NCBI GenBank assembly: GCA_907165135.1
Contig: OU015568.1
Location: 6,518,501 to 6,582,500 of the forward strand
Direction of reading: 5' to 3'
Source of the DNA: Oikopleura dioica
Taxonomy: Eukaryota; Chordata; Appendicularia; Copelata; Oikopleuridae
DNA: 64,000 nucleotides
This document shows positions 43,720 through 56,300 of this stretch, piece by piece; within the stretch, counting starts at the first letter, position 1; every line of letters begins with the position of its first letter. Under the pieces are notes generated by a model. It saw only the letters and a program-made list of their open reading frames with translations, made no database searches and was not told where the DNA came from. Position numbers and translations under genes: made by a program.

Positions 43720-44944
43720 AGACGAATCCTCTTCCTTTTTCTTTTCTCGCTCATTTCCGTTTTTCGCTCTCAGAGACTGGATGATGCTTTACTGTTCAGT
43801 CTGATAATCAGCTGTCTTAATTTGATTCCTTGAACAACCAACTGTTCCCTGTGATGAATGATCATCACAGGTTGTGATGAGGCTGCATCCAATTACCAGA
43901 GTGTTCATTCTTTATTGAAAATTTTGAGTTTCTTACACTTAGCAACATATTCCATGTATTTTTATACAGCCTTAACATTCATATTATTTATTGAAAAGAT
44001 ACTTGTGTTTTCTCCTTCTCTAACTAAACCTCTCCATTGAAAATATCTGACAGATACAACCTAAAATAAAATTCCAACTTGAAACTCGACACTTGTCTTA
44101 CTTTCTAAAGCTTTGGAGCACCAACTTCAACGGCGCGTTTTCGCATCGCACAAGGCCAAAAACGACACCTTGGTCTTATCCTCTCATCTCGTTTGACGGC
44201 GAAAAAACTATTGTTTTTCGGTTTTCGATCTCAGCCGAGCATTTTGAAAATGATTCTTGCATAAGGTCGCGATAGTTCGTCATAGCAACTTTCGCAGGAA
44301 AATGAGCATTACCGGCTGAAAGTATGTTCTGTTAGAAGCTGCATAAAAACAGATCCAAGGAAGTGGAGATTGAAGGTCAAAAGAAAACGTGAATTAAAAC
44401 CGCGGCCGAGCAGCGCGACATGTCCCCGCAGTCAGCAACGTGGCATTTAAGTGTTATGATTTTAAAAGGTTCGACAGGATTTAGTCGTGTTACTTTTTCG
44501 AGCATGGAACATCGATGCAGCGTGTAGTTGGTTACTGGATATTTGACCAAATGTTTAAAAACGATCTCATAGAAACGTAATAGCTTCTTATTCCACCTAT
44601 TTCAACATCTTTCATATAGAAAATTAACCCAGAAGCGGCTGTTGTCCATTTCTTTGGTCGTTGAATGAAAAGCCGCGTAGCGGCTTCTTTGAAAACTTAG
44701 CCGCTAAGAGGCTTAGCCAAAATTTTCTTCTCAATCTTCGTTTCAATGTTTTTATAACCCTATCCCTGAGTCAGGGACTCTGACCCTGTTTAAAGGTTTT
44801 CAAGGAGAGCATCTTCAGATTTCAGTTTCTTTTAAATTCTCTAGAATCAATGTTGACCAACCCTTTTTTGAAAGAAACGAGTTCAGTTCGAAAAGGACCG
44901 TTTCAAATTTCACAAAAGAGGCTTTAAACTTTTCAACTTGCAGA
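43720..44944. other. Intergenic with partial hairpin repeat
   Basis: 1.2 kb without a supportable gene. Around 44670-44710 are AAGCCGCGTAGCGGCTTC and AGCCGCTAAGAGGCT hairpins, and CCTGAGTCAGGGACTC lies at 44764-44779; these are fragments of the AACCTGAGTCAGG repeat family common after 49 kb. Confidence 0.5.
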
Positions 44945-46728
44945 ATGGACGCGATGCACATGCAGCAACAGATGCTGGAGAAGCAGCTACTCAAAGCGGC
45001 AGAAATGATGGAGGAGCAGATCGACTCCGAAATGAAGAAGATGGACGAGCTCGACGACGACGACATTGAATCGCTCAGACAGAAGCGACTCAAGGCCATG
45101 CAGAGGGCACATGCGGCGAAGCAAGTAAGTATTGTAATTTTCAGCTGGCTTTTCGGATCCGCGCAGCCGCAAATTCTAAAAATTCTAATTCAAATTCTCT
45201 TTGAGAGTTTTCGCGGTTAAAAGAGGAATATCATTTTCCGACCTTCTCTGAGTTCAAATAGAATTGATCGAAAAATGACTGCTTTAGGAGTTCATCGCCA
45301 AAGGTCACGGAGGATACGACGAGCTTCCCTCAGAAAAAGACTTTTTCGACAAGATTAAAAACTGCAAACGCGCTGTCGTGCATTTCTACCGGCCAACAAC
45401 TCTCCGCTGCGAGATATTCGGTAAGAGAACTCTACATACAGACCGTGTTTATTTTACTCCTTTGTAGATAAGCACCTGGCACTGCTGGCGCCGAAGCACG
45501 TTGAAACGCGATTTGTGAAGCTCAATGCCGAGAAGTGCCCCTTTTTGTGCGAGAGACTCAACATCCGCGTCATTCCAACTCTCCTGCTCATCGTTGACGG
45601 CAAAACACAGGTATTGTCATTTTCTGCCGTTAGAAAACACGCGACGCAGACCGCGGTATTCCTTTTCCAAAATTGATAACCAGTGATAAGGCGATTACTT
45701 TAATTGGAGGGGTGAAATGGGGACGGCCTGATAGAGGAAGTCGAAACTCTAGTCTGATTTTATAATAACAATAATGAAACTAAATTGGAATATTCAACTT
45801 TTTTTCAAGATTTATTTATGAAATAAATTTTTCGAGAAATTTCTTCCTCCAGAAAAGCAAGCTTCAGAACTGGAACTTGTTTCATTATATATAAAACGAA
45901 ATCATATTTTATGAATGATCTTCTATAAAAGCTTCTGCTTATATGCTCTTATTTGCCGAAAGGGGGCGCAACTTGCATGAGAAATTCTCGGTGGGGAACT
46001 CAGAAAATCGCGGTACCCCGGTGAGTTACTAAAGATTTTTCGAGATAAGCAGATGTTGATCAAAATTTAACCATCTCTTATCGATATAAGTTTATTTTCA
46101 AATACTAAAAGAAAGGGTTTATTTGCATAATTTTGAAACGTCAAAACGAATTCCGAGACTGAGGCAGCTTGGGCAACTGCGGTAGCAAAGCAGGCCAGTA
46201 AGAATGAAAACATAAACGCGGCCTCTGTTTTTCTAAACTCAGACCGTCAATCTGCCACAAGAGTCCACTCCTAGAAAGGAGCTTTAGTAAACTTGGCCGC
46301 CAAGCAATAATTTCAGCCCTCTTATTTTCAGGGTCGCTTAAATTTGCATTTGATCGTTGCTGACAATGCTAATTACGATATTTTTAGGAAAAAGTGGTCG
46401 GCTTTGATCAATTAGGCGGTCACGACAATTTCAGCACGGAGATGCTAGAATGGCGCCTCGGCGTTTCTAAAGCGATTAACTACCGTGGCGACATATCCCA
46501 GCCACCAGGTAAGCACACCACTGGCGATTATGAAATAGCGCGTTCAGAGAATTCGGCATTTAGTACTCTTCTAAATTTAACGCCAAATTCCATCCAAGGC
46601 AACATTCGTTCATCAACCCCTTCTTTTCAGAGGACAACGCGCCCGTAAAGAAGAAAATCCTCGGCCGACGAATTCGCTCCAACGATGATCCAGACACTGA
46701 CGAAGAATTATTCGGCGACGATAATTAA
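44945..46728 (+). CDS. TXNDC9: Thioredoxin domain-containing protein 9
   Basis: Exons 44945-45124, 45288-45420, 45468-45610, 46388-46508 and 46631-46728 give 224 aa (human 226). Segments [57 protein letters not shown] and [18 protein letters not shown] align well with TXNDC9, a phosducin-like thioredoxin-fold protein that modulates the CCT chaperonin. The usual CxxC is absent, as in the family. The ATG is one base after TTGCAG. Intron 3 is 777 nt with no exon seen. Confidence 0.94.
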
Positions 46729-47390
46729 TATCTTCCTAACCCACTGTAGCCTTGCTTGTAGCCTGTTTGCATGTTCACTCGTTTTTACACTTCACATTTC
46801 TTAGAAGAATCTTCTATCCGTATATTTATCGTAACCTCACTTTTTTTACGAACTTCACATTCCAAATTTCAAAAAACAAAAAGAAAGAAAATACATGTAT
46901 CAATCCTTTTTCAACCCTTGTTCGTTCGATTTACAGTTGTAATTTCTGGGAATTATGAATTTGAGGCGTAAAAAAGGGAGTTCACCGGCGCATAGCGTAA
47001 TCGTGTAATCGCGCGTTCAGGTGAGCATTTTTTCCCTTATTGAGCCGAAATTCCAGGGTCAGTTTCAGTTTTTTCTTCAGAAGAGCGGTGTGAGGGGAAA
47101 GTTGTAGAGAAATCCTACTTGACTTAATGATAAGTGAATCGAACCCGTTTCCTCTCTTCTCAAGCTAATTTGGTGATTAGAGAAAGTCGACTACGGTAAT
47201 TTGAAGCTCTTGGAAGTTCACCTGGTCGGGTTCTTGCGGCTCAAGTATTAGCCGATCAAGCTGAATCAAGGCCACTTTCTATCGAGGACCGAGGCACTTA
47301 TGCCGGTTTTTCCACCGAGTAGACGCAGCTTTTTCTTGATTGAGAATAGTCAAATATCATTCATTTCGTTGAACCTTTCTTCTTTTGAAG
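46729..47390. other. Intergenic, no gene seen
   Basis: AT-rich spacer of about 660 bases between TXNDC9 and the first exon of the DUF1295 gene. No repeats recognised. Confidence 0.45.
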
Positions 47391-50300
47391 ATGTCGAAAT
47401 TCGGACGAACGGGTCGGTCGTGGAACCGGTCATGGCCGCACTGGCTGGTGCTACTCTCGGTGGCGATTATGTACTACACCGCCTGGGCGCAGTCCCTCAA
47501 GATGCTTTCTGCGAAGAGTAACCCAATCGTGTTGGCACTCAGCAGGGGATTTTAGAGCGGCCCCGGCTCCATTCTTCTATTCGCCAGGTTCCATGAATTG
47601 GAATGTCGATTTTGAGTAACTAAAGGAGACATTCTCTAGTCTAGACTAATTCATCAAAATTGCACCCATTTTCCTCCAATAAGATTTCGCCCTTTCATCC
47701 TTCTAGCCAATAAGAACCGCTTAAAATCCCACTCTACAGCGACTATTCTGGACTTTCTGTAACAGCTTCTTACTACCTCCTCATCGATTTGGCCTGCACT
47801 GGTGTTATTTTTTGCTTTAGGTAAGAAAAACCAATCTTGAAGAAATTGGAGAAAGTGCTAGAAAACAAAAAGAAACGCGTGTAAAAATGCATGTCTGGTG
47901 TAGAACACAGCTTTGGCACATTCTGACATGCATAAGCACGTGAACTTAATGACGGTTATCAGAATTACCATTCATTTTGCTAACCACAACCAATAATAAT
48001 TTCAACGAGTAGAAAGGGAGAGGATGAATGAAAATGACATTCTCGGGACCAAATTCTGACCCCCATGTTTCTTGTGCTTTTCTGAAAGCCCGTGATCTGG
48101 CGAGTCGAATGGTATAGGTAAGAGGTCTTAGTCATCGATAATGACGTCATAGGGCCACTGTGATTGGTTGAAACCGACCGGGACCCGTAACTTTTAAGTT
48201 TGTCTATAAAAATATATTGATTTTGGGCTCATTTTAAAGAGCAGCTCGAGATCTATTTGCGGAGCCTATGTAGGTCAAAAAGTTCCCAGGGAAAAAAATT
48301 CTAGAGCCACCTAACCACGTGGTGAAAAATTGAAAACCGGTTGGTTCACCGAGATTTTTAGATCCGCAAATAGATTTCGAGCTGCTCTTTTTAATGAGCC
48401 CAGAATCAGTATATTTTTATAAACAAACTTAAAAGTTACGGGTCCCGGTCGGTTTACCCCATATCCCTCTTCAATCACCCAGAATGACGTCATTATCTAT
48501 GACTCAGACCCCAAAAAATACACCATTCGACTCCTTAGATCACGGGCTTTCTAATAAGCATGAGAAACTTGGGGGTTAGGATTTTGCCCCGAGAATGTGA
48601 TTTTACTTCATCGTGACTCACCTCGAAAAAAGGTATTTACTGTAATTATCACTTTTCTCTCAGTGACACTGTAATTATTCTTTTTCTCATCACTTTCTCC
48701 TCCTTGAAGTTAATACTGATTGTTGTTTCTTATTGAATGAATGATTGATTTTAGTTACTGTCATTAATTACGTGATTAATTACTCTAGCGCGGCGTGAGC
48801 TACTAACTCCACAGCGTAGCGAGACGTCCTAAATTTTAACCCGCGCGTGTCGCGCTCTTCGATTTATCGACGTGGAAAATAGCGTCTCATAATTGGACGG
48901 GTTCGCGCGTCCCCACGCGCTCCGCCTTGCCGACGGACTGTTAAAATTTTTCTCTCTTTCTTTCCATCGACAGATCGACTTCTTTCTATAGCGAGAATTC
49001 AAGAGCAGTCAAGAATAAGCAGGAGAGAGTGTGAGACCATGAATACCGCGCTGTCGGTCAAATGGTATTGTCTGGAACATGCAGGAGAGGGTTAAAAATG
49101 CGACTCACGCAATTCATGTTGATCTGGGTTCAAAGACCTGCGTTGAAAACCTGAGTCAGGATTCAACTCACGTTTTCTACACAGGCTGAAGAATCCAGAT
49201 GTTTAATTTGACCTTGAATTGACCCCAAAAACAGATCCTACCGGCCCGATTCCTTCCATCCGCTCAATCTACATTGACCGAGGCGAGTGTCTTGCCCAAC
49301 CTATTGGCGCCACAATCAACAACGGTACTCGACCAGGCCAACTCGTTGCCAGCTCCGCCATGGGTTTGACCATCTTCGACTTGTTTCGCGAAATTATGTC
49401 GGAGAAAGATTTGAAGTATTTCCTCCTGAGTCACGGAATAACGGATCATTTTGATGGAAACTCGTTGGCGCTGCGTTCTATGCTCTTGTTGATGGATTTA
49501 TCCGGCATTTTGCGGCTCGATTTGACGGAGAAAAATGCGGAAGAAGACGCAATCGAAGAGGTCGTAAATGAAGACGCACATGCGGTGCTGATGGAAGAAG
49601 ACATCAAGCAGGAATTCATCTCTAATTCAGATGGCGAGGCGAGCAGCCACACCTTTGACTCGTCCGCAATCTCCGACGACATATCAAATGAAAACTTGCA
49701 TTCCACGACGATAGGCAAGCGGTTAATGATCTTCGGAGCGCGCTAGTTTTTCTAGGAGCGAGTTTTCAAGTAGTAACCGCGCTATTTCGCAAATACGGAG
49801 TATTCCTGCCGATGATCTTCAAGGTTCCCGAAAGGTCAAACAAAACACCGCTTTTACATAGTACCGAGATGTACTGCGGTTACCTAAATTCAGTTCTCAG
49901 GACTAAGACTTCAATTCTTCAAAGTCCGGAAAACGACCTTTTTCTTCAGATTTTTTGGACAATTTAGACGCTTTATTGTAGAAAATTGCGAAATTCAGAG
50001 CGAGATAGAAGCAAGTATAGTAATAATATTTATCCCGAAACCGTAAATACAGGCAAGCTTTTCCGACAATGCAAAGCGTCACGATGCGGTTGCAATACTG
50101 TGTTCCCGACGATCAAGGATAAAAGAGACCATTATATCAAGAACGGTACGTTCCCTTGCAAGCGTTGTGATTATAAGGTACTGGGTTTCTATAAACACGG
50201 AGTAGCTGCTCCTGATTTTTGAGAGCGCGGCGAAATTAGATGTAATTTGGAGGAAAAAAGGGGACTTCCGTCCAAAGGTCATGTGGTTTTTTTTTCTCAA

Positions 50301-53300
50301 GTCTCAATATTCTAATGTGATATCATCGGTGACTATTACGGCGCCGCGGGTTTCTAGCGGCAAAATTTCTTCGGTAGACTTTTTCTTAGTCTGTCTCAAC
50401 ATCTGTAATTTGCCATTAACATGATTTCAAGGGGCGCGGCTTTCGACAAGAATAATTCTAGTGCAATAATCGCGTAATTTTTAACGAACTGGGTTAGATC
50501 CGAAACCCGAAATATTCACCTTGTAGCCTCTACTTACTCCCTGCTCTTGACGAATTGAGTCTGCTTGCTCTAACCCAAAATTATCGCATTCTCGTTAAAA
50601 TAACCCAATTAGTCACTAGCACTTCGTATTGCCCTTCATTTTTCGACTTTTGCCTTTTCCAAAAATAGTGCATTCCTCCGAAATTAGAAATCCAAACTGA
50701 AAAGGCTTGGAGCGAGAAGAATCTTCGCGATCATCGCCAAACTGAGCACCGAGTCATCGTCGAAACTCCAACTCGCTATCCCTGTCGATTGAGCAAGACT
50801 GGCTGCTACGATGTCTTCCAAACCGCGCGAGATCGAAACGAGCACGAAGAAATGGTAAAACACTATCAATGCGAGCCCTGTGGCCTTCGTTTTCACAAGC
50901 TGACAGGACCGTGGATATATTTTGATTGAAAAAATGGTCGGATGCTTGTTGATATCTCCATCAGCACCATTAAAAAACGGTGTTGTGATAACAGATCGCT
51001 CCCGCGATCGTTCGTATTACGAAAGATTCGAAAATTTATAGAATTTGTGGTGATAATATACAGTAGATTTGCGGCCGAGAGAGGTTAATTCCTCGTGCGA
51101 TTATTGAAAGCAACATATACAAGTCCGTCCTTTTCATTTTGAACTCAAATGAAACCGTTAATTAACATAATATTCTGCGTCGAGTTTCACCCTTATTTTT
51201 GGGATGAATTCCAATGGTTACTATAGTAAGAATTTGGCGATGTTATTGCTGAAAACCAAGAAGTCACTTGCGGCTCGAGTGAGAGAAGACTTAAGCCGCG
51301 CATAGCGCGGCTTCTCTGCCTTTTCTCGCTCAAAGCCGCAAGCGGCTTCTTGATTTTCAACAATAGCATCATCATATTCTTACTATAGTAACCATTGGAA
51401 TTCGACCCAAAATTAGTCAGTCTGGAATCAGACTCGCAGTGTTTCAATGTTCATAAAATATCCGCGATACAGAAAGAAACGCACACCAGAAAAACGACGT
51501 TGACTGTAAATCCTACATCTGCCCATTTTGCGATAAAGTGTGGCCACTTGAACAGCGCGGCGACCGCCAAAAAATGAAAACGCACATGTTGAGCTGCGAG
51601 AATCCGCGGAATTTCGTGTGCGATGTCTGCGGACAAGGCTACAATACAAAGCGCCATTTAAAAGGTAGTGATTATGCCTGCCAAATATTCGTTCAGCGAG
51701 GGTAATCGCTTCGTTCGCTCGTCTTTCTCCAGCCTTGTCATTAACCTTCCCGGAATGCATGTTTGAATTCAACAAAATCCACAAATCTAATCACTTTTTC
51801 TTCCTTATTTTTCGAAAGAGCTCAAGTCCGCTTTTAGAAGCAAGGGTAGCTCTTGTTTCTAATTGCCACTTTTCTGCTTCAAACTTCTAATTTGATCGAT
51901 GGCAAGCACTTGAACGGACCTACTCCTTGGAGGATTACGGTTGAGCACTAATTAAGCTATCTCCGGGTTTATCGGTTGATAAGGTACTCGCTTGTTACTG
52001 GCACTATGTGCTTCTTTATCATAATTATGAAAAACATAGGCGCGTAAGGATTTAACTTAAGTTGATTGAGATGGTAATTTTGGCGAAGCCGCTTCGCGGC
52101 TACGTTTTTGTACAAGCCGCAACGCGGCTTTTTATTGAAGCTCTTTCACAACCCTGACTCAGGTCTTTACACTGGTTTCTGTGTCGTAGAATTTCGTTTT
52201 GAAAGTTGGCTAAAGAAATCTAGAGCACCTGTCAGTCCACAGTGACGAAGCTCAACGACGTCGCGATAAGGCCCGCGCCTCGCGATTGGAACTTGGACAA
52301 GGGCTCGCATTCATTCCAATAGTAACTCCCTAATTTTCTAGCGCACATGCAACTTCACACTGAAGAGGGCCAAAAGCGCCGCGAAGAGACCCACGCCAAG
52401 CTTCTAGCACATGGGCAAGGGGCTCCGCATTCATTCTTTTTTTCGCCTCTCGGTTCCACTTATTTCTAGTGCTTGAGATATTCGCCAGCACCATCATCAA
52501 ACAAATAGTCAAAATAGCGACCAAATAGATCCTTGTCAAAATGTAGGTCAACCCTTTTCTTTCCCAAAGCTGGTCAAGGGTCGAATTTGTCAATGGAATC
52601 AATCAGTAGAAGAATTCAGAGTGAATTCCAGCGCTGAATTCTTCCATTTCTTCTCTCCCATTTTTCGAAAATAAAAATGAATGCGCAAAAAGTGAACTTC
52701 GGCGGAAAAATCCAAGACGATTTCCCTGCACGATGTGCGATAGAAATTATACTACGAATCAAAAGGTAAGTGCCGGATTGAATAGTTTCTATATCGCTTT
52801 TTTCTCTCTCTCATTTTTTTATCGAAACACAATCAGCGGTCGACATATTTTCACGTGTTTGGCGGTCAAGTAGCGCGCGTATTCTAAATGTCGACTAACG
52901 TGCACGTGGTTCTTGAGCTGGAGACTGTTTTTATCGCTGGTTCATTTTTTGGGTTAGACACAAGTCTTGCCCAAATCCATTTTTTACATTAGAATCTAAA
53001 TTTTAAGCGAAAAAAGATTCATTCTCATTCAATTTTAAAGCGATTTAAAAGCCACGTGACATAACATACGTGACCTCAATTGACCTCTCGTGACCCCAGA
53101 TGACCTCAAGTCCTTTTTTAGCTTCGATTTCACATGACGAGCGCCCACGGCATCGGAGAGAAGCTGGAATGCCCACTCTGTCCACGAAAACTGATGACAC
53201 CGAACAACCTCTCCGGCCATTTGAAAACCGTCCATGGTCGCGAAAAAGTCACGAACAAATGCTTCCTCTGCCACACGGAACATCCCACCAAAGTAAAGGC

Positions 53301-56300
53301 CATCGCGTGCGAAGTGGCGCACAGAAAGGAAAGGTTCGACCAAATGTCAAAGCTATCATTTCGCTGAAAACGCACCCCCGCGTTCTTATTTACTGATAAC
53401 GCGCGAAATAACATGCGATAAGGGGCCTGTTCTTCAAGTTACGCAACATTGTTATCGTAATTTTATACAGTTATAACACAAAATTTACAGTGAGATTAAA
53501 TTCTTTTCATCATTTTTTGAGAAAGCAAGAGTCGACAAGTTAAGGGTTCCTCGGGGTTAATGAATTTTAAGTGAACATATTGACACCCTTATTTTCTGGG
53601 CTCGTCAAACAGTGTAGAAAACCTGAGTCAGGTTCGGAAGAGCTTTCTTCAGAAGCTGGCTCAGATTTTCGAAACAGGTTGATGAGCCCAGAAAATAAGG
53701 GTGTCAGTACGTTAACTCAAAATTCATTCACCCCGAAGAACCGTAAACTTGTCGGTAATTACTTTAATTATTGAGTTTCTATGTCAATTTTAATTGATTT
53801 AGCAGCGTTTTCAATTCATCGCGTCTAAGTGTCAATGAAATTGAAGCTGCTGTTATGATGATAACTTTGAGTAATCAGCGACCTTTTGATGATATTCAAT
53901 TCAATATCGAGTTCGCCAGAACATGACGTGGCGAATTCTAAAAAAATAACGATGGTTGAACCAGTTTCAGGCGCACGCAGATGGAAATGTCGAAGGTTTT
54001 CTTGACCCAAACGACTTTTCGTATCCGGCAATCAACCCCGAAACCGGCGAAATCGAAAATGTTCAAGTCAGTGGCAGCGAACTCGGCGAAAATTCAGCGC
54101 TCTACTAGCTGAAAATTAAATTATTACGTTCTACTGCACCTTTCTTTTTCAACTTGTACAGTTTTTATTATATTTTCGCCGAAGTGAGGAGAAAAATGGC
54201 CGCCGCTCGAACGTAATTTAATGAGTTCGTGAAAATATACGCCCACAGCTCGGTGGGTATTGCGACGACTCATTGGATTTGACAGTCGGATGATCGGATG
54301 TGAGATAATTTCGCCGATTCCGACTGTTGATCAAACAGATTAAATAATTTAAAATTCTACGATCATCATCATCTTTCTTTAGTCTATGCACAAGATGTTC
54401 TCGTATAAGGTCCAAGAATGTCATTAAAATTTCGAAAATTCGATATCTATTCAGTAATAAAAATTGAGTTAAAGAAACCAATAGGGTTTAAGAATTTAGT
54501 GTGCTGATTATTAAATTCTTTATAGGCGGAACTCGAAAATTTACGACTGTATCTTTACTATAACAAACGCTGTATCTATTGAAAACTCATTATATGGAGA
54601 ATCTGTGAACCACAAAAGCCCTGGTTAAAGTCGGCAATCTTCGGAAAGCCCTGTCGATTCTGAAACGCCCTTCATTTTTGGAAAACACCACTGAGTTTCC
54701 AATAGATACAGCGTTTGTTATTAGTAAAGATACAGTCGTAAATTTTCAAGAACGCAAGTTTCGCCCATAATGAATTTGATAATCAACGCACTTAATTCTT
54801 TAACCGGATTTGTTTCTTTAACTCGATTTCTATTACTGAATAGATATCGAATTAGCGACATCGATTCAAATTCTCCTCATGACGCCCCGCTGCCGCAATT
54901 CGCCAAGACAATAAATAAACATCAACCTTTACATTTGTTATTTTGTCTCGCCATATTTCTTGAAATCGAATCTCCTAATAAATATGTTTTACATCTCCCA
55001 ACACGCAACCACCAAAAATGAAACAAATTTAGCTTTATCTGGAACAACTCGTCATGTTACGATCCATATTGGAGCATTTTGCCGATCCTGATTCTCGGAC
55101 ATCAGCTGTCGGAGAAATCAGCACTTGTTGGACGAGATTATGTCATTGCCACGGTTGTTCTTCTTTGGGGAGTCAGACTGACTTACAACTGGATGCGGAG
55201 CTTCAGAGCCTGGTCTCATCAAGGTAAGGCATTGGTATGTCTATGCTTTCGATCTAGGCTCGGTAACCTGTGTTGAAAACCTGAGTCAGGGTCGCAAAAT
55301 AGTACCAATAATCATTACAATTGTAATACATTTGTATTTTACCCTTAGCGAAGCCGCTTCGTGGCTTCTTTTTTGAAAAAGCCGCGTTGCGGCTTTTCGT
55401 TAAAGATCTTTCAAATCCTGACTCAGGTTTTGACATGCTGCCGAGCTCAGCTTTCGATTTTTTGGAGTTATTTCCGCTGAAAAATCGAGGTTTTTTTTCG
55501 TCGATTGTTATTTTTGAGCATTTTTATTGGTCAGAGAATCGAAAGATTTGACCATGGAAAATTTACAATCACATATTTTTGGCATTCTTGGCAATGCCAA
55601 AAACATGAAATATGGAATGTTTTTAAAGGTCTTTTTGAGTAGACAGTCTGTAACTTCAAGGCTTCTAATTTGGTTAGACAGACCGGTGAGTCTAGCTTCG
55701 TACAGCCAGAAGGGAAGTCTTAAAATTCCGGCACCAGCCACAACCTCCCGTTTGGCTTAAAAAAGACCTGAGGAAAGGGAGCTGAACATGCCACGGAATG
55801 AATTTTTGAGTTCATGTTGAATATCGTTGGTAGTTTTATTTAGCGATTATCTAAATCGCTCAACCCACAGTACAAGGATGTTCTTGTACCGGGAAAAGCA
55901 GGAGTTAGTTATCAGCGACGGTATAAAACGTGGAATAGGAGCAGGACAAGATAACCGTTTATCTTGTTATTTCGTAATTGGCATACAGACATTCGAAGGC
56001 TCTGAATTTCGTAAGGCGGCAATTTGGAACGTTTCTCGCTTTTTACAGTATTTTTCTGTAGAAAGTCGTACGGGGACGGGAAGGCTTTTTTCGCAGGCGT
56101 TATCTGCTAGTAGCTTTTCCAGCGCAAGCAAAACAAATGGGTACTTAAGGTCGTTATCACGGGATCAGTATTCAGCGTCCTGGGTAGCTAGTACGCTGAT
56201 AACCGTCGGCTTAGATGCGGCTCGATGCAGCGACAAAGGGGATAAACCAAAAAATCATGTTTCAAAGGAGCTATTGTAAGAAATGTCCTCCTCTCACAAT

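Noticed and set aside
47300-47521. 72-codon ORF beginning at 47300
   Set aside because: It overlaps the DUF1295 first exon in another frame, and the 47391 frame has the membrane segment and correct splice phase.
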